Source: Thermoplasmata archaeon
GTDB lineage: Archaea; Thermoplasmatota; Thermoplasmata; Thermoplasmatales; GCA-001856825
Length of the DNA stretch: 36,226 nucleotides
Reading direction: 5' to 3'
NCBI GenBank assembly: GCA_021831005.1
Contig: JAKBNO010000052.1
Span: 1-36,226, forward strand
Part shown: piece by piece, positions 23,805 to 31,703 of the stretch
Position numbering within the stretch: the stretch's first letter is position 1
Layout: each line of letters opens with the position of its first letter
Notes under the pieces: model-generated
The model's database searches: none
Seen by the model: the letters and a program-made list of their open reading frames with translations, nothing else
Told to the model about the DNA's origin: nothing
Made by a program: the position numbers and the translations under genes

Positions 23805-24187
23805 CATTTCACCTCGTTCAGTAGCTTTATTCCAGAGGCCTTTGCCTTCTCCTGGATCACTCTTCTCTTCTTCATCCCGACCTTAGAGCTGATCCTGGCA
23901 GCATCCGTTTTCGGATTTATCTTTTCCAGGTCTGCGAGAGTTGAAACGTAGACCTCCTTGAATCCCGAAGGATGGAGATTCCTGACCTTTACCGGTCCCC
24001 TGTACCCTGACTCGACCCATGCATGCCTGTATCCCTTCTTCTCCCTCAGCTTGGAGTGCTTGCCCCTGGGTCTCCTCCAGGAAGTTCCAAGCTTCTTGTA
24101 TCTGAACCACTCCTGCCTGTGGAATTCCGGCCTCTTCCTGTTCATCTTGTTCCGGATACCCAGCAGTCTCTTTCCCTCATTGTCCAT
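23804..24187 (-). CDS. rpl32e: Large-subunit ribosomal protein eL32
   Basis: A 127-residue archaeal/eukaryotic protein. The signature is RKRPEFHRQEWFRYKKLGTSW followed by RRPRGKHSKLREKKGYR. The ATG at 24187 begins MDNEGKRLLGIRNKM, matching the family start, one base after the L6 stop. The frame is open to a GTG at 24208, which also follows GGGTGA, so the start is not certain. Confidence 0.93.
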   Translation of the reverse strand: MDNEGKRLLGIRNKMNRKRPEFHRQEWFRYKKLGTSWRRPRGKHSKLREKKGYRHAWVESGYRGPVKVRNLHPSGFKEVYVSTLADLEKINPKTDAARISSKVGMKKRRVIQEKAKASGIKLLNEVK

Positions 24188-24188
24188 C

Positions 24189-24722
24189 TCAACCTTCAAC
24201 AACATCACCCTTCCTCACAATGTAAATTCCATCCTGGAAAACCCTCGGATCGAATCCCTTGATCTTGCTCATCTTCTCTATCTTTGCAGCCGCATTTCCA
24301 GTGATTTCCAGATCACTGCCCTCCACCGTGACAAGGTCTCCCTTCACAGTGACCTTTGTTTCCGGTCCAAGCGTGACCTTCCTGGGACTCTTCTCACCGA
24401 GGAAGTTGTCAAGGTGTACCTCGTTCCCCTTAACCGTGACCTTCACTGGGAAGTGAGCGTAGACTATTTTCATGGTGTAAATGAACCCCTTTGTCACGCC
24501 CGTGAAGGAGCTGTTTATTATGCTCGCCCATGTCCCGACAACGGCTATGTCCGTCTTCTTCTCCCTCTTCGTGTATATCCTGATCTTCTTTTCTTTCATT
24601 TCGACTGCGACGTATTCGTTCTTGAAAATCTTGTTGACCTTGCCTTTTGGTCCCTGTGCCTCGTAGTTAAACCCTTCGAGTTTCACTTTCACGCCCTGCG
24701 GGACCTCTATAATTCTCTCCAT
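24189..24722 (-). CDS. rpl6: Large-subunit ribosomal protein uL6
   Basis: A 177-residue protein near the GTPase centre. Two copies of the L6 fold are visible: GVKVKLEGFNYEAQGPKGKV in the first, and EKMSKIKGFDPRVFQDGIYI at the end of the second. GAGGTGAT lies six bases before the ATG. Confidence 0.94.
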   Translation of the reverse strand: MERIIEVPQGVKVKLEGFNYEAQGPKGKVNKIFKNEYVAVEMKEKKIRIYTKREKKTDIAVVGTWASIINSSFTGVTKGFIYTMKIVYAHFPVKVTVKGNEVHLDNFLGEKSPRKVTLGPETKVTVKGDLVTVEGSDLEITGNAAAKIEKMSKIKGFDPRVFQDGIYIVRKGDVVEG

Positions 24723-24732
24723 TCATATCACC

Positions 24733-25116
24733 TCAGTAGATGAAGGCAAGAGCCCTTCCTCCGGTTCCCTTCTTCTTCGCCTCATTATTGCTCATCACTC
24801 CGGATGTGGTCGAAATAACCAGTATCCCGATATCCTGGGCAGGCAGGTATCTGGACTCCCACCTCTCCAGCTCGTCCCTCTTTATCGAGAACCTCGGCTT
24901 TATCACGCCGCAGTTATTGACCGTCTTCGCAACCTTCACCTTGAATAACCCACCCTTGCCGTTTTCCACGTACTCGTATTCCTCTATGTATCCATACTTC
25001 TGGAATACTCTCAGTACCCTTCCGACCAGGTTGGAGGCTCTGACGTCTAGTTCCTGCCTTCCGAGCCTGGAAGCGTTCTTTATGGAAATCAGTGCATCGT
25101 TTAACGTATCTGCCAT
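24733..25116 (-). CDS. rps8: Small-subunit ribosomal protein uS8
   Basis: A 127-residue 16S rRNA-binding protein: ADTLNDALISIKNASRLGRQ at the start and the C-terminal signature DIGILVISTTSGVMSNNEA. GAGGTGA lies four bases before the ATG. Confidence 0.95.
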   Translation of the reverse strand: MADTLNDALISIKNASRLGRQELDVRASNLVGRVLRVFQKYGYIEEYEYVENGKGGLFKVKVAKTVNNCGVIKPRFSIKRDELERWESRYLPAQDIGILVISTTSGVMSNNEAKKKGTGGRALAFIY

Positions 25117-25125
25117 TCTTTCACC

Positions 25126-25287
25126 TCACGAATATTTCTCGAAACCGAGATCGGGCGCAATCTCCCTGAAGCACTGCCTGCAGAGGTGCAGGTTGTATCT
25201 CCTTACTAGCCCCCTCTTCCTTCCGCATCTCTCGCACCCTTCTTTCCTCCCGTACTTCTTCTTTGGGGCAAGCTTGGTCTGAGCCAA
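25126..25287 (-). CDS. rps14: Small-subunit ribosomal protein uS14 (zinc form)
   Basis: A 53-residue protein read directly between L5 and S8. It has the zinc pairs C18-x2-C21 and C36-x2-C39 (GCERCGRKRGL, CRQCFREIAPDLGFEKYS). The TTG start directly follows the L5 stop, and GGAGGTG lies six bases upstream. It belongs to the small zinc-bound S14 class usual in archaea. Confidence 0.95.
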   Translation of the reverse strand: MAQTKLAPKKKYGRKEGCERCGRKRGLVRRYNLHLCRQCFREIAPDLGFEKYS

Positions 25288-25806
25288 TCACCCCACCTCC
25301 AGTATATCAACTTTGTAGTTGTCCTTCATGAACTTCATCATTTCTTCCCTTTTGATCCTGATCTTCTTCGGGACCGGTCTTGGGGTGATCCATCTCCTGG
25401 CCACTCTGTACCCTCCCCTTCTCTTGAAAGTGACGACAACGTCCATCCCGAATATTCCTATTTCGGGGTTGTACTTCTGTCCCTTGAAATCCGTATAGTC
25501 TGCGATGCCGAAACTGTAGCTTCCCTGTTCCGAGAAAGAGTAGCTCAGGCACTTGTTGTTCTTCACCCACAGTGCCTCCTTCAGGAATCTGTCCATCTCT
25601 TCACCCTTCAGTGTTACCTTGACGCCAAGGGGCTGTCCTTCCCTGAATCCGAATTCCCTGCTAGTCCTCCTTGCCTTTGTGATTGTGGGCTTGCCAGTTG
25701 TCAGAAGCTTCAACACGCTCTTTGCCTTCTCCAGTTTCTCCCCTGCCTCCCCGACTCCTATGTTTATTGTGACCTTGTCGATGACGACGTCGGTCATTTC
25801 CACCAT
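25288..25806 (-). CDS. rpl5: Large-subunit ribosomal protein uL5
   Basis: A 172-residue 5S rRNA-binding protein. Marks include IDKVTINIGVGEAGEKLEKA and ITKARRTSREFGFREGQPLG, then FGIADYTDFKGQKYNPEIGIFGMDV. The ATG at 25806 has GGAGGTG six bases upstream; a GTG at 25815 lies within the S4e end and is less likely. Confidence 0.94.
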   Translation of the reverse strand: MVEMTDVVIDKVTINIGVGEAGEKLEKAKSVLKLLTTGKPTITKARRTSREFGFREGQPLGVKVTLKGEEMDRFLKEALWVKNNKCLSYSFSEQGSYSFGIADYTDFKGQKYNPEIGIFGMDVVVTFKRRGGYRVARRWITPRPVPKKIRIKREEMMKFMKDNYKVDILEVG

Positions 25807-25807
25807 C

Positions 25808-26512
25808 TTAAGCACCTCCGGGTATCGTTATTTCGCCCTTCGATTTCCCTAGGACAAAAACGTTTGACATCGTTGTCGTGAAATTGTCGTTGCTCTCAAC
25901 GGTGTTCTCCTGGTAACTCTTTGAGATATTGATCTCCTTGATCGTTGTGATCGTTCCCTTGTGAGCTCCACCCGTAACATAAACGGATGTCTCTTTTGCC
26001 ATCGGATACACCTCGAGTATCTTCTGCTCTGGGATGCTGATCTTCAAGGTATCTCCCCTCTTCACGCTCTTCTCCTTTGTCAGGAGAACCCTACCATCGT
26101 GGGTTGCTATCTGGATCTTGCCGCCCTTCGCAATCGATTTTCCTGTGACCTTGACGAGTTTCCAGCCGACCTCCTGCTGATTGAGATCGGAGAGCACCAG
26201 AATGCCATGCTTGTCCATTAGGACCCTCTTTGAGACTCCTGCATCCTTTACGGACAGGACGTCCATGAAACCGACTGGTCTCTGGTAGTCCTTGACTATT
26301 CTCCCGTCCACTTCGACCTTCCCTTTCGTGATAATGTTCCTTGCTTCCTTGGCCGTATCTGCAAACTTCAGTACATCCCTTATCATGACCATTAGGGGAA
26401 CGCTCCCCCTCATGGGGTGTGGTCCTGCTTTTGAGCGGACAGACCACGCGAACGCCTTCCTCGGCTGCTTCCACGTCACTGGTGAAGCAATTCTCTTGAT
26501 GTGCTTACTCAT
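25808..26512 (-). CDS. rps4e: Small-subunit ribosomal protein eS4
   Basis: A 234-residue archaeal/eukaryotic protein. The N-terminal HIKRIASPVTWKQPRKAFAW, the S4-like RNA-binding segment ARNIITKGKVEVDGRIVKDY and the C-terminal KOW-like AHKGTITTIKEI are visible. The ATG lies inside the acidic tail of L24 (8-base overlap). Confidence 0.95.
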   Translation of the reverse strand: MSKHIKRIASPVTWKQPRKAFAWSVRSKAGPHPMRGSVPLMVMIRDVLKFADTAKEARNIITKGKVEVDGRIVKDYQRPVGFMDVLSVKDAGVSKRVLMDKHGILVLSDLNQQEVGWKLVKVTGKSIAKGGKIQIATHDGRVLLTKEKSVKRGDTLKISIPEQKILEVYPMAKETSVYVTGGAHKGTITTIKEINISKSYQENTVESNDNFTTTMSNVFVLGKSKGEITIPGGA

Positions 26513-26981
26513 CTTTCTCTTCCTCCTCTTCTTCGTCTTCTACCTTTTCTTCATCTGCCTCTTTCTCAGGCTGAGTGGCTGCTTCCTCCCCTTCCTTCTT
26601 CTCCTCGGGCTTAGCCGGCTCTGGTTCTGGTTCGGGCTCCTCCTGAACGGTGATGTTCCTCAGCAGCGCGAGCTTTGTCAACCTCTCCTTCCTCTTCTTG
26701 TCTTCTAGCATGAGCTTGGTGAGTACAACGGCTGACGGATCGAGCTTCCTCGGTTTCATCTTGCCGTCTGCCTTCGAGATGTTTATGTTTTCTATGATGA
26801 CTTTTCCCTTGTCGGTTAATATCTTGATTACCTTCCCTTCCTTCCCCACTATGTTCAGTTTCTCGTCCTTCTCCGCATCTCCCCTGACAATCCTTACGAT
26901 GTCACCCTTTCGTATCGGGAAATTCTTCACTCCATACTTTGAAATCAGATCCTTTGAAAGATGTACGCTAACGTTCTTCAT
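26505..26981 (-). CDS. rpl24: Large-subunit ribosomal protein uL24 with an acidic C-terminal tail
   Basis: A 158-residue protein. Residues 1-112 form the normal archaeal L24: the KOW core is FPIRKGDIVRIVRGDAEKDE and GKEGKVIKIL, and the segment ADGKMKPRKLDPSAVVLTKL is of the archaeal/eukaryotic type. Residues 113-158 are an added low-complexity tail rich in Glu, Pro and Lys, ending EEEEEEKDE. Archaeal L24 is commonly near 115-120 residues. Such a tail is unusual for a protein that binds rRNA and may be exposed at the surface. GAGGTGAT lies three bases before the ATG. Confidence 0.93.
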   Translation of the reverse strand: MKNVSVHLSKDLISKYGVKNFPIRKGDIVRIVRGDAEKDEKLNIVGKEGKVIKILTDKGKVIIENINISKADGKMKPRKLDPSAVVLTKLMLEDKKRKERLTKLALLRNITVQEEPEPEPEPAKPEEKKEGEEAATQPEKEADEEKVEDEEEEEEKDE

Positions 26982-26990
26982 GGTATCACC

Positions 26991-27389
26991 TCACACTATG
27001 GAGCTGGCAAGGGCAGCCACCCTTGGCCATCTCTCGGCGGCCTCCTTCGCCACTGGACCCTTTATCTCCGTTCCCCTCGTTTCCCCGTTGTCCTGCACGA
27101 GGACTGCTGCGTTGTCTTCAAACTCGACCATGATTCCGTCCTGCCTCCTGAATGTCTTGCGCTGCCTGATAACCACAGCGTAGACTACCTTCCTCCTCAT
27201 CTCTGGAGAACCCTTCTTGACTGAGGCTATTATCATATCCCCAACCGAAGCGGCAGGTATCCTGCTCTTCGTGTTGTGGTAAGCCTTCACGTTGATGAGT
27301 GCGATTATCTTCGCTCCGGAATTGTCCGCGCACTCGAGGTTGGCGCCCAGTGGGAGCCCCCTGATCTGCGTCCCTGCGAGTCCCTTCAA
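26991..27389 (-). CDS. rpl14: Large-subunit ribosomal protein uL14
   Basis: A 132-residue protein at the subunit interface. LPLGANLECADNSGAKIIAL and IPAASVGDMIIASVKKGSPE are diagnostic. The start is a TTG overlapping the S17 stop (TTGA), with GGGAGG seven bases upstream. Confidence 0.95.
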   Translation of the reverse strand: MKGLAGTQIRGLPLGANLECADNSGAKIIALINVKAYHNTKSRIPAASVGDMIIASVKKGSPEMRRKVVYAVVIRQRKTFRRQDGIMVEFEDNAAVLVQDNGETRGTEIKGPVAKEAAERWPRVAALASSIV

Positions 27390-27712
27390 TCCGATCCCTC
27401 CCTCTCTATCACTACGAATGAGACTGATTTTGCGAGCGGTCTAGCGTAAGCTATCTTTACGACATCTCCCAGCTTCACGTGAATGCAGCCTGGCAGGTGT
27501 GCGTGATACTTCTTCCTCCTCTTCTCGTATCTCTCGTACTTCTCATTCTTCTTCATGTATTCTTTCAATACCGTCACAGTCCCCTTCATGGATACCGAAG
27601 TGATCTTCCCCTCAATGACAGGGGACTTCACTCCTAGTTCTCCGTGGAATGGGCACTTTGAATCGGTGCATTCTTCCTTGGGTTCGTTAACTTCTATGCC
27701 TATGTTCCTCAT
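27386..27712 (-). CDS. rps17: Small-subunit ribosomal protein uS17
   Basis: A 108-residue OB-fold protein. The archaeal-type N-terminal KCPFHGELGVKSPVIEGKI and the core HAHLPGCIHVKLGDVVKIAY are present. The ATG overlaps the Rnp1 stop (ATGA). Confidence 0.94.
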   Translation of the reverse strand: MRNIGIEVNEPKEECTDSKCPFHGELGVKSPVIEGKITSVSMKGTVTVLKEYMKKNEKYERYEKRRKKYHAHLPGCIHVKLGDVVKIAYARPLAKSVSFVVIEREGSD

Positions 27713-27966
27713 TGTCTTCCCTTTCTCCTTATTTTCTTCATCTTGTCCTCTGGTCTGAACCCCATCTTCTCGAGGTCGGCCATCTGACCGTCAATCAGCA
27801 GTATTCCCTTCGTCTTGGGCAGTAACTTCCGTCCCTTTGCAGTCTCGAGAGCCAGGATGTTCTTTCTCTCGTCAACTACCTTGCCCTCCAGTCCAACCAT
27901 GGTGGGATCGGAGTGCTTTATCACTCTCACCTCTGTTCCAACTACGTCGGTAAGGTACGGGTTCAT
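27709..27966 (-). CDS. rnp1: RNase P protein component 1 (Rpp29/Pop4 family)
   Basis: An 85-residue subunit of RNase P, the enzyme that trims tRNA 5' ends. The Sm-like barrel shows VGTEVRVIKHSDPTMVGLEG, KVVDERKNILAL and a basic C-terminus (DKMKKIRRKGRQ). Its place between aIF1 and S17 is standard for archaea. ATGA overlaps link it to both neighbours. Confidence 0.92.
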   Translation of the reverse strand: MNPYLTDVVGTEVRVIKHSDPTMVGLEGKVVDERKNILALETAKGRKLLPKTKGILLIDGQMADLEKMGFRPEDKMKKIRRKGRQ

Positions 27967-28253
27967 TGAGAGACCTCGACCTTGAATCCCATTTCCTCGA
28001 GGACCTTCTTCACTTTATCCCTCTGGTCCCCCTGCAGCTCGATCTTCTCTCCCTTCAGCGTTCCGCCCGTAGCCGTTTTCTTTTTCAGAGTCTTAGTCAG
28101 CTCCTTCAGGTCTTCCGAGTGCGGGTCGAAACCGGAGACTATCGTCATCCATTTCCCGTACCGCCTCTTGTCAGTCTCTATCGTGACAACCTGTGATTCC
28201 CTTGCGATTTCGTCAAGGGGCATGAGTTCCCTGAAAATCTTGTCATCCTTCAT
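27963..28253 (-). CDS. Translation initiation factor aIF1 (SUI1)
   Basis: A 96-residue SUI1 protein that monitors start-codon selection. Marks are VTIETDKRRYGKWMTIVSGF, LTKTLKKKTATGGTLKG and GDQRDKVKKVLEEMGFKVE. Its role in start-codon choice is of interest given the non-standard starts seen in this window. The ATG overlaps the L29 stop. Confidence 0.94.
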   Translation of the reverse strand: MKDDKIFRELMPLDEIARESQVVTIETDKRRYGKWMTIVSGFDPHSEDLKELTKTLKKKTATGGTLKGEKIELQGDQRDKVKKVLEEMGFKVEVSQ

Positions 28254-28450
28254 TTCTCTGTCTCCCTCATTACTGTTTCCATTCTCGCTACCTGTCTCCT
28301 TAGCGATTCTATCTTGCCGGGACTCGGTGGAGCACCACCCATAGCTGAGATACCCCTCTCCCTCATGAGCTCTTCACGGAGTTCTCCGTACTTCTTCTTG
28401 ATCTCTTCCTTATTCATTTTGCGTATCGACTTTGCCTTCATTTCCTCCAT
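28250..28450 (-). CDS. rpl29: Large-subunit ribosomal protein uL29
   Basis: A 66-residue helical protein near the exit tunnel: IRKMNKEEIKKKYGELREEL and IESLRRQVARMETVM. The ATG at 28450 has GAGGTGA six bases upstream, which makes a 41-base overlap with S3. An ATG at 28441 would need an unusually tight ribosome binding site. Confidence 0.93.
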   Translation of the reverse strand: MEEMKAKSIRKMNKEEIKKKYGELREELMRERGISAMGGAPPSPGKIESLRRQVARMETVMRETEK

Positions 28451-29060
28451 TGCCCGTCACCTCCCCGAAATTTACCTTCCTGACCTGGATGTCGTCCGGC
28501 AGCTTCACGTTCTTCCTCAGAATCTTTACCGTGATGCCTATGATCCCTGGCTTTGTCATCGCGACCGCAAACCCCTTCTCTATCGATTCAGATGGATACC
28601 CGGATGAAATGACCTTGCCTGACGTGTACTTCACGCTTCTCGACCTCTCTCCGGTGAGCTTGCCTCCCATCCTTACCTGTCCTCCCCTCGCTCCGGAGTC
28701 CATTATCCTCTTCAGTATGCTGTGGCCTGCCCGCCTGAAGTGCCAGCCCTTCTCGATCGATCTGGCCAGCTTTTGCGCCATGATCTGTGCGTTCAGACCG
28801 GGCTCCTCCGTCCCTTCCACTTTAATCAACGGGCTCGTTAGACCGAATTTCTTCTCGAGCATGACTTCCATTCCCTTTATCTTGGAACCCCTTCTTCCGA
28901 TGACGAGACCCGGTCTTTCGACCCTCAACATCACGATGGTGTTCTGGGGCGTCCTCTGTATGTCGACTCCCCCGAATCCTGCGTCGCCGATCTCGTGGAT
29001 GAGATATTCCCTGATGAGTTGCCTTCTGATGTTCTCCTTTAGAAACTTCAATTCCTTCAT
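28410..29060 (-). CDS. rps3: Small-subunit ribosomal protein uS3
   Basis: A 216-residue protein at the mRNA entrance. The KH domain reads VERPGLVIGRRGSKIKGMEV, and the C-terminal domain GHSILKRIMDSGARGGQVRM and MTKPGIIGITVKIL. The ATG overlaps the L22 stop. Confidence 0.95.
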   Translation of the reverse strand: MKELKFLKENIRRQLIREYLIHEIGDAGFGGVDIQRTPQNTIVMLRVERPGLVIGRRGSKIKGMEVMLEKKFGLTSPLIKVEGTEEPGLNAQIMAQKLARSIEKGWHFRRAGHSILKRIMDSGARGGQVRMGGKLTGERSRSVKYTSGKVISSGYPSESIEKGFAVAMTKPGIIGITVKILRKNVKLPDDIQVRKVNFGEVTGNGGNEGKVDTQNE

Positions 29061-29512
29061 TCTGACTCCTCCTCCAGTTCCTCCAGAACTATCTGGATGT
29101 GTACCCTCTCCCTGTAGAACTTTCCACTCGAACCGAATGCCTTGTATGTGAAGTACTTGATGGGCGGTGCAGGTTGTGCAACCGCGCTCTTTATTATGAG
29201 CTTCTCGGAATCGAGCTGCTTGAACTCAGCATTGTTCTCAGCGCTTGTAAGCGTTTCGAGAACAAACTTTGCTGCCCTGACGGGGTATCTCCCCGGTCCA
29301 ACTCCCTTCTTGTGCGATACCGAGTCCAGGAACTTCCTGTACGGGACCGCATTCTTCTTCAGGATCACGTTCTCGAGGTAGTCCTTTGCCCTCTCCAGCT
29401 TCATTCCCTTGACCGTCCTTACCACTTCGAGCGCGTCCCTCGGTGAGATCGGTGTGTTCACTGATGTCGCCCTTGCACTTTTCTTCTTGTCGGTTTCTAG
29501 TACATACTTCAT
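29057..29512 (-). CDS. rpl22: Large-subunit ribosomal protein uL22
   Basis: A 151-residue protein whose hairpin lines the exit tunnel. Archaeal marks are ISPRDALEVVRTVKGMKLER, AVPYRKFLDSVSHKKGVGPG and RYPVRAAKFVLETL. GAGGT lies about seven bases before the ATG. Confidence 0.95.
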   Translation of the reverse strand: MKYVLETDKKKSARATSVNTPISPRDALEVVRTVKGMKLERAKDYLENVILKKNAVPYRKFLDSVSHKKGVGPGRYPVRAAKFVLETLTSAENNAEFKQLDSEKLIIKSAVAQPAPPIKYFTYKAFGSSGKFYRERVHIQIVLEELEEESE

Positions 29513-29521
29513 ATCAAGACC

Positions 29522-29977
29522 TCACTTCAGGGGCAAGAACTTTGAACCCCTCGTGGCTCCAACTCCCGGTCCGGAGTGTTTGACTTCCTTCCTGGTCTGT
29601 GAATACTCACCAATGTAGTGTCCGATCATATCTTCCTTGATAGTGAAAGTCTGATAGAGGTGGCCGTTGTAGACTGAAATAGTCTTGCCAACGTACTGAG
29701 GTATGATTATGAGGTCCCTCACCCTCGTCTTGATAGAATCTTCCTCCAGGAGCCTGTCGTGGAGTCTCTGCTGCTCGATGTTGTATCCCCTCTTCAGGGA
29801 TCTTCTAGCCCTCGCCGGTATGAGCTTCAGGAGTTCCGGCAGTTCCAGAGCAACCAGCTGATCCAGAGTCTTGCCCTTGTACAGTATCTCCTTTCCTCTC
29901 TCGGCTATCGCCTTCGTTGCCTTCCTCTTGGACCTCTTGATGGCCCCCTGTGATCTAATAATCTGCTTTTCAGGCAT
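29522..29977 (-). CDS. rps19: Small-subunit ribosomal protein uS19
   Basis: A 151-residue protein of the subunit head. The core is TRVRDLIIIPQYVGKTISVY, then MIGHYIGEYSQTRKEVKHSG and GVGATRGSKFLPLK. The N-terminal extension of about 60 residues is normal for archaea. GGTGA lies six bases before the ATG, inside the end of L2. Confidence 0.95.
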   Translation of the reverse strand: MPEKQIIRSQGAIKRSKRKATKAIAERGKEILYKGKTLDQLVALELPELLKLIPARARRSLKRGYNIEQQRLHDRLLEEDSIKTRVRDLIIIPQYVGKTISVYNGHLYQTFTIKEDMIGHYIGEYSQTRKEVKHSGPGVGATRGSKFLPLK

Positions 29978-30677
29978 TTGTCTTCACCTTCTTTCTTGGG
30001 GACAGTCTACCAACCTTCCTTCCTGGCGGGGTATTCCTGCCAACGGTCGAAGGTCTTCCAACGTGCTGGTGGTTTCCTCCACCATGAGGATGGTTCACAG
30101 CATTCATGGCGACGCCTCTGACGGAGAATGGCCTCTTCGCCCTGCTGGAATAAGCGTGAATCTTCTTTCCTGCCTTCAGGAATGGTTTCGTGTTTCTTCC
30201 TCCCCCACCTGTGACTCCGATTGTCGCGAGGCACGACGGCTTGATGTCTCTCATCTTTCCGGAAGGAAGCTTGAGCGTAACGTTCTCTCCGTGCGCCACA
30301 ACAGTGCAGAAAGATCCCGGAGTCCTTGCAATGTTCCCTCCGGAACCGGGTCTCAGTTCGATGTTGTATACTACGGATCCATCGGGTATCAAACCAAGCG
30401 GAAGGGTGTTTCCAACTTTTGAAGGAGCGTCAAGTCCTCCCTTGACTTTCTGTCCTGCAAACATTCCGTTGTGTGCAATGAAATGTGATGTGCTCTGGTC
30501 GTTCATCCTTACCACAGCCACCGGTGCATAATGACCGGGATCCCTTACGAGTCTTTCCACTTTACCCTCCCAGTTCTTTTCGCTTGGATACCTGATCTGA
30601 CCGTAATGCCTGTGGCTCGGGCTTTTGTACATAAGCCCGCCCTTTCCTCTTCTCTGAACTAATAATCTCTTTCCCAT
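29970..30677 (-). CDS. rpl2: Large-subunit ribosomal protein uL2
   Basis: A 235-residue protein at the peptidyl transferase centre. GSGGNIARTPGSFCTVVAHG and the conserved VRGVAMNAVNHPHGGGNHQH are present, including the essential histidines of the last segment. GAGGTGA precedes the ATG by four bases. Confidence 0.96.
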   Translation of the reverse strand: MGKRLLVQRRGKGGLMYKSPSHRHYGQIRYPSEKNWEGKVERLVRDPGHYAPVAVVRMNDQSTSHFIAHNGMFAGQKVKGGLDAPSKVGNTLPLGLIPDGSVVYNIELRPGSGGNIARTPGSFCTVVAHGENVTLKLPSGKMRDIKPSCLATIGVTGGGGRNTKPFLKAGKKIHAYSSRAKRPFSVRGVAMNAVNHPHGGGNHQHVGRPSTVGRNTPPGRKVGRLSPRKKVKTNA

Positions 30678-30686
30678 GTTTTCACC

Positions 30687-30947
30687 TCAGAATATTCCCA
30701 GCTTTGTAGCTAGTTCCTCCGCCGAGAAATCTTTTGAAATCTTCACGATCGCCTTCTTTCCTTCCTTGTCTCTCAAAATGTTGACGTTGCTAACCTTCAT
30801 CTCTGAAATCTCCTCGACTGCTCTCTTGACCTGGTCTCTCGTCGCCTTCTCGTTGACGATGAACCATATCTTGTTGTCTCTCTCGATCTGAAGCATCGAC
30901 TTTTCTGTGACGAATGGCTTCAGAAGAATGTCATAAGGACTCTTCAA
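30687..30947 (-). CDS. rpl23: Large-subunit ribosomal protein uL23
   Basis: An 86-residue protein that docks SRP and the translocon at the exit tunnel: SPYDILLKPFVTEKSMLQIE and VKRAVEEISEMKVSNVNIL. The TTG at 30947 overlaps the L4 stop (TTGA) with GGGGGTG seven bases upstream; a GTG at 30956 would add three residues. Confidence 0.94.
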   Translation of the reverse strand: MKSPYDILLKPFVTEKSMLQIERDNKIWFIVNEKATRDQVKRAVEEISEMKVSNVNILRDKEGKKAIVKISKDFSAEELATKLGIF

Positions 30948-31702
30948 ATCTTCCACCCCCTCACATCGTTCAAAGCTCCTTCCGTCATGACCAGCAACCT
31001 GCCGGGATGCCCTCCCGGGGCAAGCACATAAGCGTTCAGCTCTTCGGGCCTCACTATGTCCACGCCTGGAAGATTCTTCAGAGCCTTTGAAATGTGCGAC
31101 TTGTCCTTGACTACGAAGAGTATGCTCTTGGGTGTCACGTACTTTCTTCCCCTGCTCTTTCCCCTTCCTGCCCTGATCTTTGTTCCTTCCTTTGATCTCA
31201 CTATATCGGCGAACACTCCGACGTTCTCAAGAACGTCAGTTGCCTCGCTCGTCTTCTCGATCAACTCGAATTTGTCTTCGAGAATAACCGGAAGCGATTC
31301 GACTGTGAATTTGTGACCCCTCTGTTTCACCATTTCTGGCGAAACGGTGCAGGACAGTGCAGACAACTTTGCCTGGACTTTCTCCTTCTTGTTCACCTTC
31401 ATGCTCCAGTCCTTTTCCGTTACCGGATGGTGGGCTGACCTTCCTCCCCTTGCATTACTCAGGAGTACTCCCCTCGAGCTGCCGGAGACCCTTGGGTATC
31501 TGGAGATACCGTGGTTGGGTCCCATATTATGACCGACCCTCCTATTACCTGCGAACCAGTAACTTCCGTAAGGTGTTCTTCCGTTCGATTGATATGCGTT
31601 TGTGAACCTGATTATCAGGTCCCTCCTTATTGGATAATTGAAAGCTTCTGGAAGGTCAACGTTCTTCACAACCTTGCCATCCAGTGAAAATAAATTTGTC
31701 AT
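30944..31702 (-). CDS. rpl4: Large-subunit ribosomal protein uL4
   Basis: A 252-residue archaeal/eukaryotic-type L4. The tunnel loop region contains TPYGSYWFAGNRRVGHNMGP and RYPRVSGSSRGVLLSNARGG, and the C-terminal half has TKIRAGRGKSRGRKYVTPKS. GGGGGCG precedes the ATG; the gene starts one base after the L3 stop. Confidence 0.95.
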   Translation of the reverse strand: MTNLFSLDGKVVKNVDLPEAFNYPIRRDLIIRFTNAYQSNGRTPYGSYWFAGNRRVGHNMGPNHGISRYPRVSGSSRGVLLSNARGGRSAHHPVTEKDWSMKVNKKEKVQAKLSALSCTVSPEMVKQRGHKFTVESLPVILEDKFELIEKTSEATDVLENVGVFADIVRSKEGTKIRAGRGKSRGRKYVTPKSILFVVKDKSHISKALKNLPGVDIVRPEELNAYVLAPGGHPGRLLVMTEGALNDVRGWKI

Positions 31703-31703
31703 C

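Noticed and set aside
23958..24743. 261-codon plus-strand open frame opposite L32e and L6
   Set aside because: Lies wholly opposite conserved genes; no recognisable domain.
24740..25282. 180-codon plus-strand open frame opposite S8 and S14
   Set aside because: Shadow of two certain ribosomal genes; the translation is low-complexity and has no motif.
26650..27183. 177-codon plus-strand open frame opposite L24 and L14
   Set aside because: Antisense to conserved genes, Ser/Phe-rich as expected from a reversed coding strand, and without a promoter.
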